Positions 46,074-56,658 of a stretch of 64,000 bases of DNA are shown piece by piece. The notes beneath the pieces were generated by a model. It was not told the origin of the DNA. It saw nothing but the letters and a program-made list of their open reading frames with translations, and did not search any database. How positions within the stretch are numbered: position 1 is the first letter of the stretch; every line of letters starts with the position of its first letter. The translations under genes were made by a program, and so were the position numbers. The stretch spans positions 62,001-126,000 of the forward strand of contig JAURWY010000028.1 in assembly GCA_030654695.1 (NCBI GenBank), given 5' to 3'. This stretch comes from Polaromonas sp. Lineage in GTDB: Bacteria > Pseudomonadota > Gammaproteobacteria > Burkholderiales > Burkholderiaceae_C.

Positions 46074-47111
46074 TTGTCCAACTTTGCAACCAAAAATAAT
46101 CTGCGAGCATTGCTGGCCGGTCTCTGTCTGACGGCTGCCCTGCCGGCCTTCGCTGGCAAAACTCTCGACGCGATCAAGTCACGCGGCCAAGTGATTTGCG
46201 GTGTCAGCACCGGTGTGGCCGGCTTCTCGGCGGCCGACTCTAGCGGCAACTGGTCGGGGCTGGATGTTGATGTTTGCAAAGCTGTGGCCGCCGCCACGCT
46301 GGGCGATGCCAACAAAGTCAGGTTCGTGCCACTGACGTCGCAGCAACGCTTCACGGCGCTGCAGTCTGGCGAAGTCGATGTGCTGTCGCGCAACACCACC
46401 CTGAGCCTGTCGCGTGACGCCTCGCTCGGTCTGCACCAAACTGTTGTGACGTATTACGACGGCCAGGGTTTCATGGTGCCGGCCAAGTTCAACATCAAAA
46501 GTGCCAAGCAGCTCAAGGGCCAAACCGTCTGCGTGCAGTCCGGCACCACCACCGAAAGAAACTTGAGCGATTACTCGCGCACCCACAAGCTGAACCTCAA
46601 GCCGGTGGTATTTGAGAAATTCGAAGCCGCCAACGCCGCCTATTTCTCCGGCCGCTGCGTGGCCTACACCACCGATGCGTCAGGCTTGGCTTCGATTCGC
46701 AACCGTGATGCCAGCAACCCGGCAGATCACGTCATCTTGGCTGATTTAATTTCCAAAGAACCGCTTGGCCCTATGGTGCGGCGCGGTGACGACGAGTGGT
46801 TCGCCATCGTCAAGTGGGTGATTTACGGCCTGATCGAAGCGGAAGAATACGGCGTGACCCAAGCCAACGTCGACAAGCTGAAAACCAGCACCCTCGATCC
46901 GGTGATTCAGCGCATTCTGGGCACCACTGAAGACACCGGCCGACTGCTCGGCCTGGACAAAGAATGGATGCTGCGCGCCCTCAAAGCCACCGGCAACTAC
47001 GGCGAAATTTTCGAGCGCAATCTCGGCCCCAAGTCGGCCATCGGTTTGCCGCGTGGCCTCAACAAGCAGTGGAACCAAGGTGGCCTGATGTATGCCTACC
47101 CGCTGCGTTAA
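46074..47111 (+). CDS. aapJ: general L-amino acid ABC transporter, periplasmic binding protein
   Basis: A 345-residue binding protein with a Sec signal (about residues 1-28, ALLAGLCLTAALPAFA). Family blocks are LDAIKSRGQVICGVSTGVAGFSAAD, GLDVDVCKAVAAATLGD, LSRNTTLSLSRDASLGL and the C-terminal GLPRGLNKQWNQGGLMYAYPLR. The start is TTG, decided by the GGAG box 7 bases upstream; earlier in-frame starts give no signal peptide at the end. It is the first gene of aapJQMP, which imports a broad range of L-amino acids. Confidence 0.94.
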   Translation: MSNFATKNNLRALLAGLCLTAALPAFAGKTLDAIKSRGQVICGVSTGVAGFSAADSSGNWSGLDVDVCKAVAAATLGDANKVRFVPLTSQQRFTALQSGEVDVLSRNTTLSLSRDASLGLHQTVVTYYDGQGFMVPAKFNIKSAKQLKGQTVCVQSGTTTERNLSDYSRTHKLNLKPVVFEKFEAANAAYFSGRCVAYTTDASGLASIRNRDASNPADHVILADLISKEPLGPMVRRGDDEWFAIVKWVIYGLIEAEEYGVTQANVDKLKTSTLDPVIQRILGTTEDTGRLLGLDKEWMLRALKATGNYGEIFERNLGPKSAIGLPRGLNKQWNQGGLMYAYPLR

Positions 47112-47117
47112 AGCGGC

Positions 47118-48308
47118 ATGACACCCACGACTCAAGCCACGCAGGCCGTTGCGCCTCAGAAAAAGTGGTCGTGGCGCAGCCGGGCTTTTCGCGGCTTGAT
47201 TTACCAAGCGTTGGCGCTGGTCTTGATTGCCTTGGCGCTTTGGTACTTGGGCCACAACACGCTGATCAACATGCGCGAGCGGGGTATTCAGAGCGGCTTT
47301 GATTTTCTGACGCAAACCGCCGGCTTTGACATTGGCGAAAGCCTGTTTCCGTTTGACGCCAGCCAACCCTATTGGCGCGCTTTTCTGATCGGCCTGAGCA
47401 ACACCTTGCGCGTAGCGCTGATCGGTATTGTCTTGGCCACGCTGATCGGCACCTTGGTCGGCGTGGGCCGCTTTTCGCGCAATGCACTGGTGCGCGGCGC
47501 GTGCTCCGCCTATGTCGAAATTTTCCGGAACATTCCAATCTTGCTGCAATTGCTCATGTGGTATTTGCTGTTCACGGAAGTTTTGCCTGCTGCGTCGGAA
47601 GCTTGGCAAGTAGGCTCGTTCTACCTCAGTAAAGGCGGCCTTAATTTTCCGGTTCCCATTTGGTCTGGCGGGCATGTCTGGGCAGCAGTGGGTTTGCTGG
47701 CTGGCGCAGCGTTGGCGTGGCTGTACCGCCGCCAAGCCGCTGCCCATTTTGACGCGACAGGCCAGTTGCGCAGTAGGGTCTGGCTGCCGCTTGGCTTGGT
47801 ACTTTTGGGCGGTTTGATCGGGTGGCTTGCTGGTGGCGCACCGTCTGCCCTGAACTCACCCTCGCGTGGCCTGTTTGCGATTGAAAACGGTGGCGCGCTG
47901 ACGCCTGAGTTCATTGCCGTGTTGCTCGGCTTGACGATGTACACCGCAGCCTTTATCGCCGAAGTGGTGCGCGCCGGTGTCCAGTCGGTAGCGTTGGGGC
48001 AAAGTGAAGCCGCGGCGGCGCTGGGCTTGAGCCGTCGGCAAGAAATGCGGCAGGTGATGTTGCCGCAAGCGTTGCGCGTCATCATTCCGCCGCTCACCAA
48101 CCAGTATCTGAACCTCACGAAAAACTCCTCGCTGGCGGTCGCCATTGGTTACCCGGACGTGGTTTCCATCTCCAACACCGCACTGAATCAAACCGGCCGC
48201 GCCGTCGAGTGCATCAGCATCGTGATGGTGATTTACCTCAGCACCTCGCTGCTGACATCGTGGTGGATGAGCCGCTACAACGCCCGTGCGGCCATCAAGG
48301 AGCGTTGA
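47118..48308 (+). CDS. aapQ: general L-amino acid ABC transporter, permease AapQ
   Basis: A 396-residue permease. It shows LSNTLRVALIGIVLATLIGTLVGVGRFS, the split between early segments and the conserved EAA loop QSVALGQSEAAAALGLSRRQEMRQVMLPQALRVIIPPLTNQYL. The long insert with extra membrane segments between is typical of AapQ. Starts 6 bases after aapJ and directly abuts aapM. Forms the channel heterodimer with AapM. Confidence 0.94.
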   Translation: MTPTTQATQAVAPQKKWSWRSRAFRGLIYQALALVLIALALWYLGHNTLINMRERGIQSGFDFLTQTAGFDIGESLFPFDASQPYWRAFLIGLSNTLRVALIGIVLATLIGTLVGVGRFSRNALVRGACSAYVEIFRNIPILLQLLMWYLLFTEVLPAASEAWQVGSFYLSKGGLNFPVPIWSGGHVWAAVGLLAGAALAWLYRRQAAAHFDATGQLRSRVWLPLGLVLLGGLIGWLAGGAPSALNSPSRGLFAIENGGALTPEFIAVLLGLTMYTAAFIAEVVRAGVQSVALGQSEAAAALGLSRRQEMRQVMLPQALRVIIPPLTNQYLNLTKNSSLAVAIGYPDVVSISNTALNQTGRAVECISIVMVIYLSTSLLTSWWMSRYNARAAIKER

Positions 48309-49436
48309 GTGACTTCAGACGCCCATGAACCCATGACCGCTCAAACTTTCCACGCGATTCCTGCGCGTCCCGCACCGGTGCGCCAAGGCGGTCTGCAGGC
48401 TTGGCTCAAGAGCAACTTGTTTGGTGACCTGCGCACCACGCTGGGCACGGTGTTGCTGGGCGGGTTGCTGCTGTGGTACCTGCCGCAGTTCATCCAATGG
48501 GCCTTGTTTTCGGCCACGTGGCGGCCCGACTCAGAGGCTTGCCGGGCGGCGACCGTGGGTGCTTGCTGGGGCGTGGTGGCCGAGAAGTACCGGCTCATCA
48601 TCTTTGGCCGCTACCCGTTCGATGAACAATGGCGACCGCTCTTGGCCACCGTCTTGATGCTCAGCGTGCTGGTCGCCAGCTGTGTGCGGTTTTTCTGGAA
48701 GCCGTGGCTGAGCTTGCTGTGGGTGGCTGTGCTGGCTGTGTTTTTTGTGCTGATGTATGGCGACAGCTTTGGACTGACGCGGGTCGAAACCGATCGCTGG
48801 GGCGGTTTTCCGTTGACGCTGTTGCTGGCCTCACTGTCGATCGCCATGGCTTTTCCGTTGGCGCTGCTGGTAGCGCTGGGCCGCCGCTCTGACTTGCCGG
48901 CGATACGCAGCGCCTGCACGATTTACATCGAGCTGGTCCGTGGTGTGCCGCTGATTTCGGTGCTGTTCATGGCCTCGTTTTTATTTCCGCTGTTCATGCC
49001 GCAGGGCACGCGCATCGACGTGCTGATTCGCGTGCTGATCGGCATCACGCTGTTTGCTGCGGCCTACATGGCCGAGGTGATTCGCGGCGGTCTGCAAGCC
49101 ATCCCCAAAGGGCAAGTTGAAGCAGCCGCCACGCTCGGTCTGTCCTACTGGCAGACGCAACGCAAAATCGTGCTGCCGCAAGCGCTGGCCATCGTCGTGC
49201 CCGGCATCATGAACAACTTCATTGGCATCTTCAAGGACACCTCCTTGGTGACCATCGTCAGTCTGTATGAACTCACTGGCGCGCTTGGCTTGGCCCTCAA
49301 CTCTGACGCCGACTGGCGCCCTTTCAAGGTCGAGGGCTATCTCTTCATTGCCCTGATCTATTTCACTTTTTGCTTCGCCATGTCGCGTTACAGCCTGTGG
49401 GTCGAAAAGCAAGTTAACCAAGGCCACGCGAGATGA
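48309..49436 (+). CDS. aapM: general L-amino acid ABC transporter, permease AapM
   Basis: A 375-residue permease with [56 protein letters not shown] and the EAA loop [43 protein letters not shown]. The GTG start directly follows the aapQ stop and has an AAGGAG box 8 bases upstream; an ATG 24 bases later is less well placed. Its stop overlaps the aapP start by 4 bases. Confidence 0.94.
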   Translation: MTSDAHEPMTAQTFHAIPARPAPVRQGGLQAWLKSNLFGDLRTTLGTVLLGGLLLWYLPQFIQWALFSATWRPDSEACRAATVGACWGVVAEKYRLIIFGRYPFDEQWRPLLATVLMLSVLVASCVRFFWKPWLSLLWVAVLAVFFVLMYGDSFGLTRVETDRWGGFPLTLLLASLSIAMAFPLALLVALGRRSDLPAIRSACTIYIELVRGVPLISVLFMASFLFPLFMPQGTRIDVLIRVLIGITLFAAAYMAEVIRGGLQAIPKGQVEAAATLGLSYWQTQRKIVLPQALAIVVPGIMNNFIGIFKDTSLVTIVSLYELTGALGLALNSDADWRPFKVEGYLFIALIYFTFCFAMSRYSLWVEKQVNQGHAR

Positions 49437-50176
49437 GCGATCCCATCATCACCTTTGACAAAGTCAACAAGTGGTACGGCAACGATTTTCATGTGCTGCG
49501 CGACATCGACTTGCAGGTCGCCCAAGGCGAACGCATCGTGATTTGCGGGCCCTCCGGCTCTGGCAAGTCAACGTTGATTAGGTGCATCAACCGGCTTGAA
49601 GAGCATCAGCAGGGCCGGCTCATCGTGGCCGGTATTGAGCTGTCGGATGACATCAAAGCCATCGACGCCGTACGCCAGCAAGTCGGCATGGTGTTTCAGC
49701 AGTTCAATTTGTTTCCGCATCTGACGGTGTTGGAGAACCTGACGCTGTCGCCGATCTGGGTCGGCAAGATGCCAAAAAAAGAGGCTGAAGACAAGGCCAT
49801 GCAACAACTCGAACGCGTGCAAATCGCCGAGCAAGCGCATAAGTTTCCGTTGCAATTGTCGGGCGGCCAGCAGCAACGCGTCGCGATTGCCCGTGCACTC
49901 TGCCTGAAGCCCAAAATCATTTTGTTTGACGAACCCACCTCAGCGCTGGACCCGGAGATGATCAAGGAAGTGCTGGACGTGATTGTGGAACTGGCCGATC
50001 AAGGCATGACCTTGCTCTGCGTGACGCACGAAATGGGTTTTGCCAAAGCGGTGGCGGACCGCGTGATCTTCATGGACCAAGGCCAAATCGTCGAGCAAAA
50101 CACGCCGGATGCGTTTTTCAGTCACCCGCAAACGGATAGGGCGCAGGATTTTTTATCGAAGATTCTGGGGCACTGA
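49433..50176 (+). CDS. aapP: general L-amino acid ABC transporter, ATPase AapP
   Basis: A 247-residue ABC ATPase. Walker [20 protein letters not shown]-loop [20 protein letters not shown], signature [15 protein letters not shown], Walker [16 protein letters not shown] and the H-loop [19 protein letters not shown] are all present. It belongs to the polar amino acid class. ATGA overlap with aapM shows translational coupling. It powers the AapQM channel. Confidence 0.96.
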   Translation: MSDPIITFDKVNKWYGNDFHVLRDIDLQVAQGERIVICGPSGSGKSTLIRCINRLEEHQQGRLIVAGIELSDDIKAIDAVRQQVGMVFQQFNLFPHLTVLENLTLSPIWVGKMPKKEAEDKAMQQLERVQIAEQAHKFPLQLSGGQQQRVAIARALCLKPKIILFDEPTSALDPEMIKEVLDVIVELADQGMTLLCVTHEMGFAKAVADRVIFMDQGQIVEQNTPDAFFSHPQTDRAQDFLSKILGH

Positions 50177-50231
50177 CCTTCACGGTGACGTCAGTCCACA
50201 GACTTTTTCCCCTAGCCCTAGACCCTCCGTT

Positions 50232-50261
50232 CGACGCCTCATCTTCAAAAAGGTAAAATTG
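50232..50261 (+). promoter_or_regulatory. possible sigma-70 promoter of the 55-residue membrane protein gene
   Basis: TTCGAC and TAAAAT are 18 bases apart, ending about 30 bases before the ATG. The -35 element is imperfect, so this is a weak call. Confidence 0.35.
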
Positions 50262-50291
50262 CATGAGTTTTAAAAGTTTATAGGAGCCGCC

Positions 50292-50459
50292 ATGTCGAAG
50301 TCAGCAGATCATTCCGCCCACAATGCGCACGCCCATGATGCGCCTGCTGCCGAAGAGGATCCGGTCGATTCCGTCATCTCGATTGTTCCTATCGTTGTGC
50401 CACTGGCCGGCGCAGTCTTGATGTTTTTGCTGGCCTTCATCGCCGTCACAATGGCTTGA
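50292..50459 (+). CDS. 55-residue membrane microprotein
   Basis: I do not recognise a named family. The ATG has a TAGGAG box 7 bases upstream. The product starts MSKSADHSAHNAHAHDAPAAEEDPV, a His- and acid-rich head of about 25 residues. One membrane span follows (IVPIVVPLAGAVLMFLLAFIAV) and it ends TMA. A terminator follows 52 bases after the stop, making it a monocistronic unit between aapP and pckG. Codon use and signals support a real gene; function is open, though the His-rich head could bind metal. Confidence 0.7.
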   Translation: MSKSADHSAHNAHAHDAPAAEEDPVDSVISIVPIVVPLAGAVLMFLLAFIAVTMA

Positions 50460-50798
50460 ACTTTTCAGTTCACTGTCGGTCGGTCAGGCTTCATTCGCCT
50501 TGATCTGCCCATAAAAAGGTCAGCCTTTGCGCTGGCCTTTTTCACGCCCGGATGAGTCAAAATATATCATAACCTTATGCTTGTTTTGCATATCTTTCGG
50601 ATGTAACCGCTAGGTAACCGACGCCAGATGTTCTTAGAATGGCCCTTCGCACCGTTGCGAATTGTGGATCGAAAATCACTTTTCAAAGCTTGGTTGCGCT
50701 AGCTTTTCAACGTTATTTCGCAAGTCATTGCAAGGTCCGGCGCCCCGGCTGCTTGCGCAGGCTGCCGACATCACGTTTTACAACCTTGGAGCTTTTCG
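50460..50798 (+). other. gene-free leader region of pckG
   Basis: This stretch holds the terminator at 50512-50543 and then an AT-rich promoter-like part. A direct repeat, GTAACCG, occurs twice 11 bases apart (50603-50609 and 50614-50620). I see no open frame with a good start and no riboswitch pattern I recognise. The rest is probably the long 5' leader of pckG. Confidence 0.6.
50512..50543 (+). terminator. intrinsic terminator after the 55-residue membrane protein gene
   Basis: AAAAAGGTCAGC pairs with GCTGGCCTTTTT (one G-T pair) across a CTTTGC loop, ending in TTTTT. Confidence 0.85.
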
Positions 50799-52667
<1,869 letters not shown>

Positions 52668-52688
52668 TCATCTTTAGCTGCGCCCACG

Positions 52689-52715
52689 AAAAAGCCCGCT
52701 TGAAGCGGGCTTTTT
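52689..52715 (+). terminator. intrinsic terminator of pckG
   Basis: AAAAAGCCCGCTT-G-AAGCGGGCTTTTT is a perfect stem with almost no loop, 21 bases after the stop. It should also serve the convergent gene on the other strand. Confidence 0.92.
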
Positions 52716-52752
52716 CAATCCGTATGCCAAACAAGTTTGGCATCGCTGACGG

Positions 52753-53274
52753 TCAGCTGTTTTGACGTTGGTAAGCCCGCAGATCTGCGCCGCCCAAACG
52801 GATGGCGCGGGCGGACAGGCCACTCGACGCCTCAGCACCGGCCGCAACTTCAGCCAATGACTGCTGACGAGTGATAGCGGAGTGCAAGTCAGCCATGACA
52901 CGGCGATCAGACTTGGCAATGACCCAGAGACGTTCGTCAGCGCGGGCTTTGGCTTGGCCACGGGCCCAGCTGTCCAGCGACGATTTGCCACGAGCCACCA
53001 GATCGCGCGCGGTGCCCGAATACAAAGCCATGACAGCGAAGGCAACGGCCCAGAGCCCCATCCACATCACCAACAAGTGGCCTTCAACCACACTGTCCAT
53101 GACTTGGTAGGCCACCACCAGCACAGCCGCAACGACGGCCGTCAGCAGCAAAGCCACCAGTCCGCTGAAGGCAGACCAGCGCTGACGCAACAGCAATGCG
53201 CCTTCAATGGCGGCCTCTGCGCGTTGAACGCCAGGATGTACCGTCGAATAGTGATTGTGGATAAAAGTGCTCAT
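52753..53274 (-). CDS. uncharacterised membrane protein with two membrane spans
   Basis: I do not recognise a family. The 173-residue product has two hydrophobic spans, FSGLVALLLTAVVAAVLVVAY (near residues 36-56) and LLVMWMGLWAVAFAVMALY (near 68-86). A charged, mostly helical cytoplasmic tail of about 85 residues follows (RGQAKARADERLWVIAKSD and on). It is convergent with pckG and divergent from a LysR regulator. Function unknown. Confidence 0.75.
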   Translation of the reverse strand: MSTFIHNHYSTVHPGVQRAEAAIEGALLLRQRWSAFSGLVALLLTAVVAAVLVVAYQVMDSVVEGHLLVMWMGLWAVAFAVMALYSGTARDLVARGKSSLDSWARGQAKARADERLWVIAKSDRRVMADLHSAITRQQSLAEVAAGAEASSGLSARAIRLGGADLRAYQRQNS

Positions 53275-53445
53275 GATGATTCCCTTGATTGGGACCGTTA
53301 ACCTTCAGGGGGTCTGCTTGCTCGCGACGGCCACGATGAGCAAGGCCTTGACTATAGGGTTAATACTGATGTTGCTCCACTTTATCTTTATGATCCCATT
53401 CATTCACAATGGTTATAGTACTTGTCTCACTTGGAGAAGTTACCC

Positions 53446-54402
53446 ATGAGCCCGCCTAATTTCCGCACCCTCGACCTCAACTTGTTGCGCGTCTTTGACG
53501 AGGTCATGGCGGAGCGCAGCTTGACCCGCGCCGCCCGCAACCTCTCGCTGACACAACCCGCGGTGAGCAATGCGCTCAGGCGCCTGCGCGAAACACTGGG
53601 CGATGAGCTGGTGCAGCGCAGCGGCCAAGGCATGGCGCCGACACCGCGGGCGCGGGCCATTTGGCCGGCCGTGCGGGAGGCGCTTCAACAGCTTCAATCT
53701 TCTTTGATACCGAATGAATTTGTCCCTGCTGAAGCCAATACCAGCTTCGTGCTGGCCATGGCCGACGCCACCGCGGCTGAGCTGATTCCAGGGCTCACGG
53801 ACATCCTTGAACAAGAAGCCCCCCGCGTTTCTCTGCGCGTCGTGCCCCTGACGACCCGCGACCCACGCCGCCTGCTCGATGAAGAGAGCTGCGACTTGGC
53901 GGTCGGCTACTTTCCGTCGGTACTGGCTGATTTGACCGCAGGCGCCCAGAGCGGCGAACCAAAACCGTTCGCGCACTTGCGGCTGTATGACGGCGAGTAC
54001 GTCTGTGTCATGCGCCAAGGCCATCCCTTGGCACACAGCCCTGTGACGCTCGATCAATACTGCGCTGCGCGCCACATGCTAGTGAGCTTTTCAGGACGAC
54101 CTTACGGCTTTATCGACGAGTCACTGGCCTCTTTAGGGCGCGAACGCCATGTGGTGCTGACCGTGAATCAATTTTTCACCGCCGGGCTGGTGGTGGCCAA
54201 CTCCAACTTGCTGACCGTTTTGCCACGTCATTTTGTGCGGGTCACCGGCATCGCCGACCAACTGATCTTGCAAGCTCTGCCCTTTGACGTCTCGCCGGTG
54301 CATGTGGATGCTGTGTGGCACCGACGCAGTCAGCAGAGCAGCAGCCATCTGTGGTTGCGTCAAGCCGTGGTGCGGGCGACACAAAAGAGTTTTTCGAGCT
54401 AA
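53446..54402 (+). CDS. LysR family transcriptional regulator
   Basis: A 318-residue LysR protein with the N-terminal helix-turn-helix TLDLNLLRVFDEVMAERSLTRAARNLSLTQPAVSNALRRLRETLGDELVQRSGQGMAPT (about residues 6-65). The effector domain starts near residue 90 (TSFVLAMADATAAELIPGL). This is the NodD/NahR-like branch by its start. The ATG with a GGAGAAG box is chosen over an upstream start. Target and ligand are unknown; its divergent neighbour is the uncharacterised membrane protein. Confidence 0.9.
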   Translation: MSPPNFRTLDLNLLRVFDEVMAERSLTRAARNLSLTQPAVSNALRRLRETLGDELVQRSGQGMAPTPRARAIWPAVREALQQLQSSLIPNEFVPAEANTSFVLAMADATAAELIPGLTDILEQEAPRVSLRVVPLTTRDPRRLLDEESCDLAVGYFPSVLADLTAGAQSGEPKPFAHLRLYDGEYVCVMRQGHPLAHSPVTLDQYCAARHMLVSFSGRPYGFIDESLASLGRERHVVLTVNQFFTAGLVVANSNLLTVLPRHFVRVTGIADQLILQALPFDVSPVHVDAVWHRRSQQSSSHLWLRQAVVRATQKSFSS

Positions 54403-54435
54403 GGGCACCTAGCGCATGAAAACGAAAATCAAACC

Positions 54436-55260
54436 GTGAACATCCAGCTCCTGTCCGACCTCCACCTCGAGTCCAACCCGCACTTTGTGGCCCGACCGGT
54501 GCCGGGCGCTGACGTGCTGGTGCTGGCGGGAGACATCGGCTCTTACCAGCCGGGTTCCGAACTGACGCGCTTGGGTATTGAAGACTTTGGCTTGGCCCGC
54601 TTTTCACCCCGCCCAGTCAGCGAAGGTGGCGCCGGCTGGCCAACCCCGGTGCTGTTTATTCCCGGCAACCATGAATATGACGGCCAAGAATTCGACGACG
54701 CGAAGCGCCGTCTGCGGGCAGCCTGCGATCGCTGGGGGCTGATTTGGCTTGAACAACAAAGCGTCTTGCTGCAAGGTGTGCGCTTTCTGGGGTGCACGCT
54801 GTGGACGGATTTTGATGCGCTGAACGGCGACACACTGAGCGCGTCTTTGTCGGGCCGGGACAAAGCTTTTCGGGCAGCAAACTACTACCTTCGAAAAAAC
54901 CATTCGCTGCGTGACGGTGTGCCGATGCTCGCACCTGAGGTCCGTGAGCTCGGCTTGGAAAGCCAAGCTTGGCTGCGTTCGGCGCTGGCTCAGCCTTTTG
55001 AGGGGTCAACTGTAGTTATCACTCACTTCTCTCCAAGTCTACTGAGCGCTGATCCTCGTTATGGACTGACGCCAGGAACTGCGGGTTTTTGCAACGCGTT
55101 AGATGATTTGTTGCCGGCGGCGCAACTGTGGCTGCACGGCCATCTGCACTGCCCGCAAGACTACCTGAGCCAAGGCTGTCACGTGGTCGCCAACCCGCTG
55201 GGTTCTTCGCACAAAGGTGAACAAGCCAGCTATCGGCCAGACCTGTTGATTCGGCTTTGA
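54436..55260 (+). CDS. metallophosphoesterase
   Basis: A 274-residue calcineurin-like phosphoesterase. Metal-site motifs in order are LSDLHLESNP (residue 6 region), VLAGDIGSY, FIPGNHEYDG, VVITHFSPS and LWLHGHLHCPQDY. Start is GTG. No signal peptide, so cytoplasmic. Substrate cannot be predicted. Lies 33 bases after the LysR gene on the same strand. Confidence 0.9.
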   Translation: MNIQLLSDLHLESNPHFVARPVPGADVLVLAGDIGSYQPGSELTRLGIEDFGLARFSPRPVSEGGAGWPTPVLFIPGNHEYDGQEFDDAKRRLRAACDRWGLIWLEQQSVLLQGVRFLGCTLWTDFDALNGDTLSASLSGRDKAFRAANYYLRKNHSLRDGVPMLAPEVRELGLESQAWLRSALAQPFEGSTVVITHFSPSLLSADPRYGLTPGTAGFCNALDDLLPAAQLWLHGHLHCPQDYLSQGCHVVANPLGSSHKGEQASYRPDLLIRL

Positions 55261-55400
55261 GCGTGCGCTCAGCCGAACCCAGTCGGTAAATTACCAATCA
55301 GTCGCAACAAAGACCATTGGGTTCATATTGTTACTTGTATGACTTATATTGGGGCTGCACCAGACGTTTGGTGCTTACTTTTAACCCACTGGAGTCACCC

Positions 55401-55856
55401 ATGAAAAAATCCCTCATCGCCTTGGCACTGAGCGCCAGCGCCGTCTTTTCGGCCCAAGCCGCCGACATCGTGGACACGGCTGTCAACGCCGGTAATTTCA
55501 AAACACTGGTGACCGCTGTGAAAGCTGCCGGCTTGGTCGAGACCCTCAAAGGGCCCGGTCCTTTCACCGTGTTTGCACCCACCGATGCAGCCTTTGCCAA
55601 GATCCCAAAGGCCGATCTGGATGCCTTGCTGAAAGACAAAGCCGCCTTGACCAAAGTGCTGACCTACCACGTGGTCCCAGGCAAAGTGATGGCCAAAGAC
55701 GTCAAGGCTGGTAGCGTCAAGACCGTACAAGGTGGCAACTTGACGCTGGCCACGATGGGCGGCGTGACGGTGAACGGTGCCAAGGTCGTGGCGGCGGATG
55801 TCGCGGCCGACAACGGCGTGATCCACGCCGTTGACACGGTCATCATGCCGAAGTAA
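55401..55856 (+). CDS. secreted fasciclin (FAS1) domain protein
   Basis: A 151-residue protein with a Sec signal ([19 protein letters not shown], about residues 2-20) and one FAS1 domain. The H1 box is [17 protein letters not shown] and the H2 end is [23 protein letters not shown] lies between. FAS1 domains mediate adhesion or bind small ligands. A GGAG box precedes the ATG. Single gene, closed by a GC-rich hairpin. Confidence 0.94.
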   Translation: MKKSLIALALSASAVFSAQAADIVDTAVNAGNFKTLVTAVKAAGLVETLKGPGPFTVFAPTDAAFAKIPKADLDALLKDKAALTKVLTYHVVPGKVMAKDVKAGSVKTVQGGNLTLATMGGVTVNGAKVVAADVAADNGVIHAVDTVIMPK

Positions 55857-55887
55857 TTCGAATTGCGAGCACTCTGCGTGCTGATTG

Positions 55888-55907
55888 ACGGGGCCTGCGG
55901 GCCCCGT
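55888..55907 (+). terminator. hairpin after the fasciclin gene
   Basis: ACGGGGCC-TGCG-GGCCCCGT, an 8-bp perfect stem, is followed by TTGCGTTT. The T tract is interrupted, so termination may be partial. Confidence 0.65.
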
Positions 55908-55921
55908 TTGCGTTTGAAAGT

Positions 55922-56566
55922 CTACGTCCGCAAACCATCAAAGCAGGTGGTCACCACAAATTCGACGATCGCCTCGTCACTGTACTGACCGCTCGATTGC
56001 ATGAATTCAAGCACCGGGTCGCACGCTCGCGAATACACGGTGTACAGCACCAACAGAGGGGGGAGCGCAGGGTTCAAGCTACCGTCCGCTTGAGCCGCTT
56101 CAATCCAGCCGCCAATGTGGTCACTGACCTGAAGCAAACCGTCGAGATAAGCTCGATTCGCCATCAGATTCGCCCTCAAGCTGGAGTTTTGACTCGGCAA
56201 AGACGGCATTTCACCGGCCAGCTGCAAGCGCATCATCCAGCGCACAACGGCTTTGAGTTGGGCGATGGGCGCCGCATCGGCCGGCAAACTGGCCAATAAA
56301 ATCTTCGCCCGCGCCAACACCCGCACCATGGCCGCAGCGGCCAAGTCTTCCTTGCTGGGAAAGTGCTTGTACAAACTGGCCTTGGCAATACCGACCTCGG
56401 CGGCGACCTCGTCCACCGTCATCAAATCGAAGCCCTTTTCAGCCAACAGCCGGTTCACCGCTTCAACAATGGCATCCTCCCGGGCTTGCAACATTTGCGC
56501 CTTGAAAGACACCTTGACGGGTGCGGCGGCGCTAGCGCCTTGGTGAGAGGAAAGTGAAGAAGACAT
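55922..56566 (-). CDS. TetR family transcriptional regulator
   Basis: A 214-residue regulator. The helix-turn-helix is AIVEAVNRLLAEKGFDLMTVDEVAAEVGIAKASLYKHFPSKEDLAAAAMVRVL (about residues 32-85). The C-terminal ligand domain has no motif I can name. Divergent target is absent: the next gene upstream runs in the same direction. A long inverted repeat just upstream suggests autoregulation. Confidence 0.92.
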   Translation of the reverse strand: MSSSLSSHQGASAAAPVKVSFKAQMLQAREDAIVEAVNRLLAEKGFDLMTVDEVAAEVGIAKASLYKHFPSKEDLAAAAMVRVLARAKILLASLPADAAPIAQLKAVVRWMMRLQLAGEMPSLPSQNSSLRANLMANRAYLDGLLQVSDHIGGWIEAAQADGSLNPALPPLLVLYTVYSRACDPVLEFMQSSGQYSDEAIVEFVVTTCFDGLRT

Positions 56567-56594
56567 GCGCAGATTTTAGCGCCCACTGTTTCCG

Positions 56595-56635
56595 GCAGCC
56601 TATTTTCTAGGTATTGCGCCTACCAAATAGGCTGC
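56595..56635. promoter_or_regulatory. inverted repeat upstream of tetR, probable operator
   Basis: Perfect 11-bp arms GCAGCCTATTT and AAATAGGCTGC are separated by 19 bases that hold an inner GGTA/TACC pair. It lies 29 bases before the TetR start. On RNA it would form a hairpin but no T tract follows on either strand, so an operator is more likely than a terminator. Confidence 0.55.
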
Positions 56636-56658
56636 TAACTTATTTTGTGACTCATCAG

